From Acanthosepion lycidas (Eukaryota > Mollusca > Cephalopoda > Sepiida > Sepiidae), in contig OZ010595.1 in NCBI GenBank assembly GCA_963932145.1, positions 89,564,939 through 89,628,938 of the forward strand: a stretch of 64,000 nucleotides of DNA, written 5' to 3'. Each line of letters starts with the position of its first letter. Within the stretch, counting starts at the first letter, position 1. A program made the translations under genes and the position numbers. The notes beneath the pieces were generated by a model. The model did not search any database. It was not told where the DNA came from and saw only the letters and a program-made list of their open reading frames with translations. Positions 45,204-55,728 of this stretch are shown in pieces.

Positions 45204-45439
45204 GTTTGGAAATCTTCAATGTAAACAAAAATAGACAATCATTGTTTTGTCAGTGTATTGTTTAATATATAGTAATGTAATTGTCATCTTTGATAATGGC
45301 TTATGTAAGCCGAAACCTTAGAATTAAAAAATATGTATCAATATTGTGATTTTCTTTTAATGAAAATGTTAAGCTTATCAGACGATATGAAAAGAATTTA
45401 CATAAAATAGACAAAATTTGTCTATATTATTTAATGAAA
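45204..45439 (+). repeat. Right inverted arm, Penelope-like 3' terminus
   Basis: It contains TTGATAA (45290-45296), a perfect 6-bp stem GGCTTA/TAAGCC, and GAAAC at 45312-45316. This resembles a hammerhead core in which the usual C3-G8 pair is replaced by T-A. It ends GTCTATATTATTTAATGAAA followed by a TA run. It is the mirror of 42993-43220. Confidence 0.8.
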
Positions 45440-45489
45440 TATATATATATGGCTTTGAACATTTCCAAATTTTTATGTCATGGAGTGTT

Positions 45490-45665
45490 TTGCATGTTCC
45501 CTGTGAATATGAGGTATTGTGATAATTGTAGGAGTGAATGGCAGTGGATGAATTCTTGTGGTGACTGTGTATACTGTATTGAATGAATGGATCGTGAATC
45601 CAGTTGATTAGGATAGTTACTGATGACCAGCCTTAACCCACTTCCCCCTTGTGCCACAATTATGT
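45490..45665. repeat. Interspersed repeat, copy 2 (partner at 7100-7315)
   Basis: Shares TGAATGAATGGATCGTGAAT, GATAGTTACTGATGACCAGC and CCCACTT..CTTGTGCCACA order with the intergenic copy. Both also share GGTTTGGGAG- or TTGTAGGAG-like words earlier. Confidence 0.6.
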
Positions 45666-45765
45666 ATCAATTACATAACAAATATATTCCTTTTTGTGCG
45701 CTTATTAATACATAAAAAATCTGGCATCATGTGGGCATTAGATTGATAAATAAAAATATTAGAAA

Positions 45766-45895
45766 TTGATGGGTGTATGGATAATTGTCATTGACGTGTG
45801 TGTGTGTGTTTTTTTTTTTTTTTTTTTTTTCCACAAAAAAAAAACCCTTCCATGAAACATGAAGGGAGGAAATGAATTATCCATACACCCATCAA
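45766..45895. mobile_element. MITE with perfect 21-bp inverted ends
   Basis: The left end TTGATGGGTGTATGGATAAT (+T) and its exact complement at 45875-45895 bound a 130-bp unit holding a TG repeat and a 22-T run. Flanks share an AATATT word (45755-45760 and 45895-45900). No transposase relation is known to me. Confidence 0.85.
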
Positions 45896-46439
45896 ATATT
45901 CAAGCAAAAATGTGTTAGTGGAGCGCGTTCACCCCTCAAATACGAGTGGCTGCATTGTACCTTTAAACAGAATCAAGCAGCACACTCACTAATTTGAAAT
46001 AATAAACAGACTGGGGAAATAAAAAAAAAAAAAAAAAGGGTACATAAACTTTGGTGGGGGGGATCTTGACCAGGGTCATAATGAAAGCAAATGCCGGGAA
46101 ACAGACAAGGAAAAACACATTTTTACATTAGCTAGGAAAACAAATAGTGTCTAGCTTATCCAGAAGAGGGTTTGCAGAAAGCCACCCCGTTGTCACAGGG
46201 AACTTAAAAGAAAATGAAGTCTAGCCTCATTTATGCAAACCAGGCTCATTACAGTTATCCACTTTTCAGTGAAATCTGTCAATAGCAAACACTTTCTATC
46301 TAATCTTCATCTTGAGCTGATGCCCAAAGAATCTTATCATATGCTGATAAGAATAATGTTCATATCACAAGATTCTAGCCATGGCTAGCAACATAAGCAC
46401 CATCTGTTTCACCCCAGAATACTTAACTTCTACAAGTCG

Positions 46440-46880
46440 GGAAATAGTTACAGCACTACTTGAAACCGCTTAATTGTCCCTAGATCTACAGTACAGTCTA
46501 TTAGAAAAAGGTTTGAACAATTTGGCACGACCGAATTTGCCTGGGTGTGGAAGAAACCCAAATTGTCACAACTGCACGAAAACTAAAGCTCAAGAGTTGT
46601 TTTGAAAGACATTGCCAAAAGTTTGGATACAATGTGTAAGTACTCTCACAATACAATGTTGTTTAAATAGAAATGGGTTGTATGGAAACTGACCATGATG
46701 AGCCCCTCTTCACAAACCATGTTCCTCAGTTTAATTTTGCCAAAACATTCTTGGACAAAGAAAATTACTTTTGGAATCAAGTATTATGGAGTGATGAAAC
46801 AAATTGAGCTTTTTGAACATAATGATGTACAGAAGATTCTCCCAAAGTATACAGTTGCAACATTAAAACATGGATTCTGA
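46440..46880 (+). pseudogene. Tc1-like transposase remnant
   Basis: Pieces in order: REIVTALLETA and a KKVxTIW-like helix (about 46440-46525), a CGRxPxxxxxTKTKAQEL block (about 46550-46600), then FWNQVLWSDET in mixed frames, the first-Asp block of Tc1 transposases, at about 46765-46800. ELFEHNDVQKILPKYTVATL and KHGF close frame 46695-46880. The C-terminal catalytic half is missing. It differs from the Tc1 relic at 23930 and is a separate insertion. Confidence 0.85.
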
Positions 46881-47439
46881 GAAATGGATAAAAATATTCA
46901 AAATTGATGGTTGTGAATAATTCTTGTTGGCTGCATAGCGAAAAAATATATTCGGAAAAAATTAGCTGTTTATTGATCGAAAATTGAATTAAATCTTTTA
47001 AAAAGAAAAACTTAATAATTACACATAAATGGTTTTCTTTGAATAATTTTAATTAGTTTAAATTTATCACCTTTTTCTACAAAAAATATTCTTGCTTTTC
47101 TGTTGGCAAAATCGGCAATAAAATTGTCAAAATCTGTTTCTTCTGTAAGTTGTCTCTATAGACAATATGGCAAGATTTCTCAACCTCAAGGTGCTCATAT
47201 TAGACTGTAAATAATTTTTTTTTTTTTTTTTTTTTTTTTTCAGTTTCATTTTAGAAAAACTCCTCTTGCAGCTAGCAGATAGCAATTATAAGGAAAATCT
47301 GCAGCATTACAACCATATTTGGAATTGAATTCCTAAGATTATATCTATGAATAAACTGCAAAAGCTACAGGGCACTTTTTTTCCACATATTTGTTTGCTG
47401 CAGTTTTTTTCTTTCAAGTAGGAATTCATATTTATCAAT

Positions 47440-49044
47440 GTCATCATGATCTATTTGTGTAAGCTGATAGTGTTACTGATCATCAATAAGATGTGTAGGA
47501 GTAAAGAAAACCTTTCTCGGCAAGTTCATGAAGCTATTGAAATCTCAAGTTTATTTCTCGGATCACTCTATCCAGTGAAGACGACATCTGACTTAATTCA
47601 ATGTCATATGGCAATTCAGCATCTTGTGATTCTCCAACAAAAATTTGTTTCTTTCTGTTATGACACTGATGCTCCATGACTATATCCAGATCTTTTTTTG
47701 GCATAGTTAACTCCATCATTTACTAGCTTTTCTCTGTTCTTAACCAAAAAATCTGCTAATGCCCCAAGTCTTATATCACATTGTAAGTTAAGTCCTTTGG
47801 TTTAGAGATAGGCCTGTGTGTCATTAGTTTCTAGGACAGGTTCCCCACAGGCCAAGAAAGCACAGAAATGGAAATGACTGCAAAGTAGCACACCAGCCTC
47901 TGACCTGGTAACTGTATTTTCTTCTGAAAAAGTTAAATTTTATAAGACACTTGAGATTCCTGAGAAACGTTCCTTTACAACACATACAGCATTTCCCCTT
48001 GCACTCCACCTTGTTTCAAACTTTGACCAGTGACAGAATGTCCCAACGATGGGTTTATGATGAAAAGATGTGAAAACATGCTATATAGTTCCCAAAAAAG
48101 CTAACAGAATTTAGAGCAACAGAAGCTGCATGGACAAAAGCCAAATTCAGTTAATGATTTGTACAGGCAACAAATCCTGCTTTTGGATTAATTTCCTTAA
48201 TAAGCTACTGAACATTAGAATGTTGACCAGCCATTACTGCAGCATTATCATATGCCTGTCCTCTGCAGTTTTTAATATCAATTCCATGATTTTCTAATTT
48301 TTCCCAAATCACAGTTGCAATATTTTTGACTGATTTACCTCTTGTTTCAAAGAAATCAACAAATGATTCCATAACTCTCACTTGAACTCCATTGATCATA
48401 ATATAGCAAAAAAAAAAAACTTAGCTCATTTGATCCTGACATGAATATCAAGAGTGCTGTCAAATATCATTGAAAAGTACTTCTTTTACTTGGTTGATGA
48501 TTTGGCTTTGAACATTTTCTTCCAAAATCTCTATAAACTCATTTTTGAACAGTAGGTAATAGATAATTAGTGAACTTGTTCCCCCATCTGGATTCTTAGA
48601 TGTTCACATAACACTGGGTCCTATTTTTCCAACAAATCTACTTTTTCTAAAAAAAAAAAAAAAACTTATTTTTTTGTTATTTCTGGTTCAGGGCCAGTCC
48701 CTTTACTCTCACAATTCATTGCTTCTTGGTGCCCTCATAAAGGCAAATTTTGTTTGATATAAGTTTACTAGCTAATCTTGAAAGGATTTCTTTGCACTTT
48801 TTACTTGATTTTCAATTTTTTTTATCTCTTGTTGCTACAAGAGAAATCTTAATTTCCAGTTCCTTCCATTTTGTGAAATTCTGAACATGTACTGTACTGG
48901 ATTCCTGCTGAGATATCTTAGGATTCAGTTTCTACCATATGTTGAATCCATCCATGGAATTAAAATTTGAGTTTTTCTTCTGAAAAAATTTTGCAATAAA
49001 AGCAGTAAAGAGCTTCCTTGGAAGAGGTGTACACCTCGATGATC

Positions 49045-49075
<31 letters not shown>

Positions 49076-49500
49076 CTCGCATGTTAAATTTCTAATTTTT
49101 CCTTTGGTTGATACACCTTGATGGATTACTTCACAAAAATATTTTTGGACCACAGGTGCACCTGTAAGATCCATGTGTCATTGTTAATCTTACTTGGCCA
49201 TAGACCAATGTCTTTAAGTCCACTCTGTCCACATCTGGAATATTTTTTTCTCATGAGGTTCATGTTCTACATGTAGTTGATGAATCACTTGGAGTTGAAT
49301 CTTTTGAATTTGATAATGGTTTGGATTCAAAAACTTCTCCAGTTTCAGTAATGATTTGGTCGATGTTAGTAGTAGTTTCTGTATATTTGCATTTGATGTA
49401 TATTTCAATAGTGCCCCTTCAGGCTTTGTTTTATTAATTTGTCTCTTTTCTTTCTCTTTTTTTCTTAAATCAGCACCACTTTCCTTCACTCGCTTCATCT
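47440..49500 (-). pseudogene. hAT-type (ZMYM1-like/TTF) transposase relic
   Basis: Read right to left. 49498-49214 starts MKRVKESGADLRKKEKEKRQ, the basic N-terminus of this protein type. 49174-48932 contains VIHQGVSTKG, and its end has a KLFTAFIAKFF..SNFNSMDGFN block of the TTF zinc domain. 48399-48205 has FFETRGKSVKNIATVIWEKL and NCRGQAYDNAAVMAG, the strongly conserved core. HAASVAL follows near 48140. 47719-47534 ends SSLDRVIREINLRFQ. These cut-and-paste transposases have been recruited in vertebrates as ZMYM1-like genes. A 27-T run (49047-49073) splits the TTF part; many stops. Confidence 0.88.
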
Positions 49501-49823
49501 GTTGAAAGAGTGATAGAATAATAAAATGTTAAAAATTTAAAGTAATAGGCAAACTTCAATGATGTTTATGATCCATGTAAACAGTTTTCCCTATAATCAG
49601 TAAAAAACAAAATAAATGGAAAAATTAGGTATCAAAATTTTACATTTATCACCTGCAGTATAGGCTCAATAATAAATTATATAGTTTTATTTTCTTGGAG
49701 AACATTGAGAAGTGTAGAAAACCTATGCATGAACACTACTGCATATTAATTTTCTTTGCATTCAAGAATTGATATTATGATGGTAACATGAGTATACATA
49801 ATTTTTTTTTTTTTTTTTTTTTT

Positions 49824-50600
49824 CCTCCACTCTCCTACCAATTCAAAGTCCTTGTGCCAGGCACAAAACCCAGTTGGTACAAACAGTAACTTGTGATAAT
49901 AGGCACAAAATTAAAGAACAAGACAACCACAGGTAAAATTTTAAAAGTGAGGGGTGGGGGACGTTTCTTATACAGTCTACAAACAATAATAAAAAATAAA
50001 ATAGTACAATACAAAGGTTACAAAAAAATTTCCTTTCATGCACCTATTAAGCAGGATAACAATTTTCCTGAGGTAACAAAGGATTACCCACAGAAACAAG
50101 AAAAACAAACGCTGTTGCAAGTTGTTTGATAAAATCTCGGATTCTACAAAAATGGAACCTTTACAAAATTAGAAAAAGGGAAAAACTTGGAGAAAGCAAC
50201 AATAAAATTGTACATGGCAGTATATACAAAAATGCAGCCACTTCTGTTCTTAATAGAATACTTGATCTTGAAAGAGTTTCAAGATTTAGTTTTCTCACTA
50301 GCTTCTTGAAGTATTTTGGTGTGAAGTATTCAGCTTTTTCTTCTTGAGAAGGCACAGAAAAGGTTGATAAAATCTGCAACGAAGTTGTCAGGTCTTTCTT
50401 TTCTTGGATTGATGTATGGACCTGTTAGATGGTTAGTTTCTTGGTGCTAATTGCTATCTGCCAATTTGCTTCTCAATTGTTGTGATTGCTGCTGAAAAAA
50501 CTGATCTTATCTGCTCATGCAATCCTTCTTTTTTTTTTTTATTTAGAAAAGTAGGATCAAGTTGGGTCCATCCAAATCTTTGCAGATCCTGAAAACTTGT
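49824..50600. other. Unassigned segment next to a T run
   Basis: The minus-strand frame 50379-50161 encodes SVPSQEEKAEYFTPKYFKKL and VRKLNLETLSRSS, a plausible but unrecognised peptide. A 22-T run at its far end (49802-49823) would be a poly(A) tail if this were a minus-strand retrocopy. No polyadenylation signal is seen at the expected place, so I leave it open. Confidence 0.3.
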
Positions 50601-50675
50601 TTTTCATTGCTTGTGTGTGAGGGATTATATATATATATATATATGCACACAATACAGACAATACTTTTATAGGTA

Positions 50676-50818
50676 AAGATTATAAAATGCTTATGTAATA
50701 TTTTATTGTTTACAAAATAAATATAAGATAAAAGTAGTCAACTTTAAAGTTGACTACTTTTTTATCTTAATTCATTTTGTAAACAATACAATATTACATA
50801 AGCATTTTATATAATCTT
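50676..50818. mobile_element. Foldback MITE, ~143 bp
   Basis: Two arms of about 70 bp meet at AACTTTAAAGTT. The left arm runs from AAGATTATAAAATGC through TAATATTTTATTGTTTAC to AAAGTAGTCAACTTT. The right arm mirrors it with a few substitutions and small indels. It is preceded by a TA run (50626-50644). The long near-perfect stem and lack of coding identify a foldback element of unknown family. Confidence 0.88.
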
Positions 50819-51014
50819 GATCTATAATATCTAAACTTTTTTCATATCTGCTCTATTACCTTTCCTTTCCACTAGCAGCAACTGCCAATAATGCTGATGA
50901 CTGCTTTTGTCATATTTTTGTAGGTGAAAATTCACCTATGTGCTTAATAAGACATATTTTATTTTTGGTTCAAACATTAAAAGAATTACATGTATGGAAA
51001 GAGAATAAAAGAAG

Positions 51015-51290
51015 CATTCTTTGAATATACGCTCTCTTAGCGCTAGAGGGCGTCGTCAGTGATGTTCTAGAAAAGGATCATTGGGCAGTTTCGGGTCTTT
51101 CAAACATCATACTGACCTCACCAAATCGACCCCCTTCAGAGCTGATCGGACTCTGAAGCGCCCTCTAAAAAATGCTTGTTAACACTGACTTTTATAAATA
51201 TACCCCGTAGTCACACATTTGATTGGAGATTGACCAACAGCCAATCACAACAAAGCAAATTCTTTATAAGCTGTTCACGGGTAATTTCTT
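51015..51290. other. GC-richer island with inverted TAGAGGGCG motifs
   Basis: TAGAGGGCG at 51044-51052 and its complement CGCCCTCTA at 51159-51167 face each other about 106 bp apart. AGAGGGC matches the core of the CTCF consensus (AGRKGGC), but flanking positions agree only in part. It may be a regulatory site or the ends of an unknown element. Confidence 0.35.
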
Positions 51291-51459
51291 TTCTTTTTTT
51301 TTTTTTTTTTTTTTTCCTCCTTCTCTTTACTTCCCTCCTTGGTGGACACCTCCTCATCAGATACTTAGAAGGTAATTCTTTGTTCTTACCCACTTCCCCT
51401 CACGTTTCATTTCACCAGCAATAATTACTATATACAGAAATAAGAAAAATAGCCATTAA

Positions 51460-51910
51460 AATTAATAAATAGATTACGGCGAGTCAAGCCAAGAGTGCTT
51501 ATAGATAAAAAAAAAAAAAAGAAAAAAAAAGACCGTTTTAAACTTTACGACTAATAAGAATATATATATAAAATAAATAAATTGCAGCGAATTAAAACCG
51601 AGAGATCTTATAAATTACATAAAATATCTAAGATGTTCGAGAGAGAAAAAAAAAAAAAAAGGATGGCATCGGAATAAATAATAAATTAGAGCGAATTAAC
51701 CCAAGAGGGCTTAAAAATATAATAAAACGTTTAAAACATGTTAACGGATGAAAAAAAAAAAAAAACTAACTATAATCTCGTTTATGCGATTAAAAAGGAA
51801 TAAATACAACAAATTAAGCCGAGGATGCTAATAAAAATCTTAATGAAACGTTTAAAACATGTTGACGAGTAAAAACCCTAAACTATTGATTATAAAAAAG
51901 TTAAAAACGA
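51460..51910. repeat. Tandem array, four units of ~105-125 bp
   Basis: Units begin AATAAATA(A/G) near 51464, 51572, 51676 and 51800. Each carries a GCGA(A/G)T(T/C)AA.CC.AGAG.GCTTA-like phrase. Units 3 and 4 share AACGTTTAAAACATGTT(A/G)AC exactly. Units are separated by A runs of about 14-15. Old, internally diverged array. Confidence 0.75.
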
Positions 51911-52184
51911 AACTCGAAGAGGGGTAAAAAAAAAAAAAAAAAAAAAAAACCATCGGTGAGAAATTCGTGATCAAACATGCTTTGCATACAGTCAAATAGT
52001 ATGGGAAGAAGAAAAAGGAAACCGGAAAATAAAGTCAATAGAAAGTCAAAACACGGGATTTCTCATCGGTAGTAAGGGACAAAAATGGTGGAACAAACTA
52101 CTAATTATGTTAATATTTTGTGCTGTCAGGCATTGAAAATTTTTTATACTTATGATGGCTTCATCTGTATTTTCATACATACTA

Positions 52185-52490
52185 CAGGTGGGATAAGTCC
52201 ATGTTTCTGTTAATGTGGTATTTATAACTCCTCACTGATAAATTATGAAGTAAAAGTACAATTTTGTTTTTTATTTATTTTTTAAAAATAAAACTGGGGA
52301 TATGTTTTTTTTTTTTTTTTTTTTTTTTTTTTTCTAAATTGGGAAAAACTTTAAACTTTTTGCAATATTGAAAGAAAAATTGTTTATATACCCTCCATTT
52401 TATTTCAATTCTAACAAGTGAGGAGTCATAAATTAAAAATACCATGTTAACAGAAACAGTTTTTCTTTTTAACAAGGTTTATCCCACCAG
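52185..52490. mobile_element. MITE with ~60-bp imperfect inverted ends
   Basis: Left end CAGGTGGGATAAGTCC..TTTCTGTTAATGTGGTATTT..ACTCCTCACT. The right end, reversed, gives CTGGTGGGATAAACC..TTTCTGTTAACATGGTATTT..ACTCCTCACT. The centre contains a 29-T run (52305-52333). The ends are alignable over about 60 bp with an insertion on the right side. Family unknown. Confidence 0.85.
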
Positions 52491-52548
52491 CTGACAGTTT
52501 GTTCTGGAGACTTTTTTTTTTTTCTCTCTCTCTCTTGCTCACTCGCTC

Positions 52549-52661
52549 GCAGCCGTAATCTGTTGAAACCCAGTTCCTATAAAATCACTAAAGTTAATTA
52601 ATATTGAGCCTGTTCAATACCTAGATGGGTGACCACTTGGGAACACCAAGTGCTGTAAGTT
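52549..52661 (+). pseudogene. 5S rRNA-like sequence (5S pseudogene or SINE head)
   Basis: From TGTTGAAACCCAGTTCC through ATCACTAAAGTTAA and ATTGAGCC to CCTAGATGGGTGACCACTTG and GGAACACCAAGTGCTGTAAG, the order and length match a eukaryotic 5S rRNA. Internal control regions are recognisable but mutated. The first bases are poor. 5S copies also serve as heads of some SINEs (SINE3 type), and the following GTGTAATGG..ACAATTCAGG may be such a body. Confidence 0.8.
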
Positions 52662-52999
52662 AGAGTGGGTGGTGTAATGGATCACAATTCAGGATTCTAA
52701 TATACCGTTACCAAAGATATGGATACAACTCTTCTCGTATATGGATTAATTAGTAAGATTTGTATTGCTAAACCATTATCTCCAAAACAATTCTTAGAAT
52801 CTAAAAACCTTTTCAATAATTTTAACATTTCAAATAACTGTTAAAAAGTCAAGCTATAGGAAACAAATCCAATTGGAATTTCATTACTTGATCTCTAAGC
52901 TTATTTTTATTTTTGTCTGATAGTTTCAATAAAGTTATATTGGCAGCTGATGTTGAAAATGACCCCCAATCTGTTTACTCATGCATGGTTGATTGCAAC

Positions 53000-53288
53000 T
53001 GCCATGAGAGTAACTCATTGGAATTAATATATTGAACCAATTGCTAAGTCTGCTTTTAGGAAAGTTGGTTCACTGTATTGTGGGCGATAATTTTTCTTGC
53101 CAGAATGTCTTCCATCTCTGATAGGTCTACCATTTGTATGTGTTGAATATTGTTGCCACATCTAGTCCAGTGTTCTTCTGTGTATCTAGAGACTTTTGAC
53201 AAAATCCAAAGAATCTGCAATGTTATCAATCCTTACTTGGCATCTTGGTTTCAGTCGTTTTCTCACTGCCATTACCTAGATTTCCTGT

Positions 53289-53321
<33 letters not shown>

Positions 53322-53703
53322 ATAATTATTTTCATGGTGATTGTTCTGATGAGCTTTCCTCTTTGGTGCCTCAACTTTATGAATTTAAGTGCAGTACTAG
53401 ATTGGTAACTAGGTCTCATCATTTTACTATTGAAATTGCTAAATGTAACCATAAGTTCTATTCTAATTGTTTCTTCTCTCACTCTTGTCTGTGGAACTTT
53501 TCAGATTCTTACTTTCCTGTTAACTATGATCTTCAAAAGTTTTTAATGCAGCGTTCATCATGTTTTGTCTTTTTTATATCCTGTTCTTCTATTCTCCTTT
53601 CTACTTGATGAGTTTTCAGTTTCTTTTGCTCTCAGTAACCTCTTGCATCTTAGTTGCATTATTGCTTTGCCTGAGGTGAAACGATTAAAAAAAAAAAAAA
53701 AAA
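53000..53703 (+). pseudogene. CR1/Jockey-type LINE, copy C, RT C-terminus
   Basis: Same family as the copies at 25715 and 27915, but on the + strand. TATTGTTGCCACATCTAG near 53148-53165 matches the YCCHIW block. A frame then gives NYFHGDCSDELSSLVPQLYE, FKCSTRLVTRSHHFTIE, NHKFYSNCFFSHSCLW and PVNYDLQKF. It ends with ATTGCTTTGCCTGAGGTGAA, then CGATT and an A tail (53686-53702). A 28-T run (53291-53318) sits where the family has a short Leu/Phe-coding stretch, so the run grew or was inserted inside the LINE. Confidence 0.88.
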
Positions 53704-53790
53704 CTAAAGTTCTGCATAGTTTTTCTATAAAAAAAAATATCCTGAATTCTAAGCAAATCCTTGTCTTGAAAATTATATTCTTATGTGTGT

Positions 53791-53839
<49 letters not shown>

Positions 53840-54114
53840 CTCTCTCTCTCCTCTCCCCCTGCTGCATTGTCATCAGGGAAAAGTTTTCTTGGCAATATAA
53901 CTCTTTGTTGGAAAATATATATAAAAGCCTAGTTTTGTTCAACATTTTCATGTAACCCTTTTCTTTCTTTGACAAGTTTCAGTTTTACTATCCTTTTCTT
54001 CCTTCCTTGACTTTTAATGGCAATTTCAAATTACCCAGTTTGTTCTTTTGGGCTTAAAAAAAAAAAAAAAAAAATCGAATTTTATTTCCTGTCTTTCTCT
54101 AAAGTGTGTTGTTT

Positions 54115-54148
<34 letters not shown>

Positions 54149-55065
54149 TTTTTTTTTGTTTTTTTTTCTCTCTCTCTCTCTCAAGTTAATTAACTTGAGT
54201 ATGTATACTTTTATTTTGCTTTCTTTGAATGTTCAGTAATGTTACCACTTATATCTTTATATTTCATGTTCTCTCCTCCTGCAATTGAATGTATGTTTGC
54301 TCTCAAGACCTGACTGAATTTTGGAAAAGAGATCGAAGCTATGTTAGTCTAGTGGATCTTCATTTCAGTATTTGGTAATTATAGAATAATCTGATAATAG
54401 GTATCCCAAACCTCCCTAGTTTATAGCATGAACACATCAAAATAGTGAAATTTCCTCTCATTTCAACTGCCTTATCTTGTTTATTTTCTAAGCCATTATG
54501 CAATTAGTATGTCAACAAAATTCCTTGTGTGTGATTATTAGTTTTTATTTCATGTCTCATGGTGTTTTCCAATTGTGCTCAGAGTTGTCTATACATACTT
54601 TCACAAAGAAACTGAAAAATTTTAATGGAAATACCAAAAAAATTCACCACCAAAAAAAAAAAGTATAAACCTCATTAGAGAGCAATGTCTTCTTTTAATC
54701 AATTGGTTTCATATCTGTGCATGCAAGTCAAAAAGAATGTATATGGCATCCATTTTGTACAACACAATCAAATCTAACACATGGAAATTGTTTCATCAGT
54801 TGATATTACAGTTGAAATTTTAAAACTATAAAGAAATTTTTTTTTTTTTTTTTTTTTTTTAAACAAATTCAAACTGACTGTTTGAACAAAAAGTATTTTA
54901 TTTTGTCCAAATTGTCAGCCTGAATTCTATCTTAAATATTAACTGAAATAATAAATTAATTGGTTATCCTTTCCAGTTCTTTAAATTTTGCTGATTAAAA
55001 TAAACTTTTAATGGTCATTTATAAAGTATTACTAATTGCGTTTATAATACTCAGAAATTCATACA

Positions 55066-55330
55066 CAGATGTCCTCAATAGCACAGTGGATAAAAGCATT
55101 AGTTACATCCAGTGACAGGACCCAGAGTGAGTTCAATACCTGGTTATGGTGGTGGACAACTTGGAAAGGGGAATAAACAGGAGATAACTGACATCCAATA
55201 GACGTAGAACTAGGACAGTCTACTCCAGCGAGCGAAATAAAGGGTTCAGTTCACCTGAACCACCTAACGTGATAAATATGGGGCAACAAAGATGAGGATG
55301 ATAGTCCAAGCAATGTAAATAGTGTCAAAA
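55066..55330 (+). mobile_element. tRNA-derived SINE
   Basis: Box A TAGCACAGTGG (55079-55089) and box B GAGTTCAATACC (55129-55140) are spaced like those of a tRNA gene, and the 5' part GTCCTCAATAGCACAGTGGA reads as a decayed tRNA. A roughly 180-bp unrelated body follows, containing GTCTACTCCAGCGAGCGAAA. RNA polymerase III would read it in the + direction. The 3' end is approximate. Confidence 0.8.
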
Positions 55331-55728
55331 TCCAAGTCCAAAAATAAATATGTAAAAATAAAATGTAACGTGATTAGATAATAAAATAATGGAATGTTAC
55401 AGTACATAATTATCTTTGAGGTAGAACTTTAATCATTTTTCCTTCTTTAAAAACACATTCATTTTTATTTTTTTTATTTAAGTAAAAGTATTTAAAACTG
55501 CATCAACTGCAAATGGCATGAATCTCAATAATAAATATCTGAATAAAGTCAAACATTTTGACTAAAATTTTACAAAACTGTAATTAAACCATAGTAACTG
55601 AATCTTTGTAACAAAATATCAAAAAAACATATTAGACACACTAATTCAAAATTTAAATAAAACAATTTATTACAAGTTGAAATACTGCTCAAATTTAAAA
55701 TTGCTAACTTCTTAATTTTGGGAAATAT

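Noticed and set aside
49843..50043. Minus-strand frame with apparent membrane segments
   Set aside because: Low-complexity Leu/Phe composition, no conserved feature.
51176..51424. Hydrophobic frame resembling a membrane protein
   Set aside because: The hydrophobic part is encoded by a T run (poly-Phe); no real helix pattern or homologue.
53565..53900. Frame with long poly-Phe
   Set aside because: It joins the LINE 3' end, an A tail and a 47-T run; not a gene.
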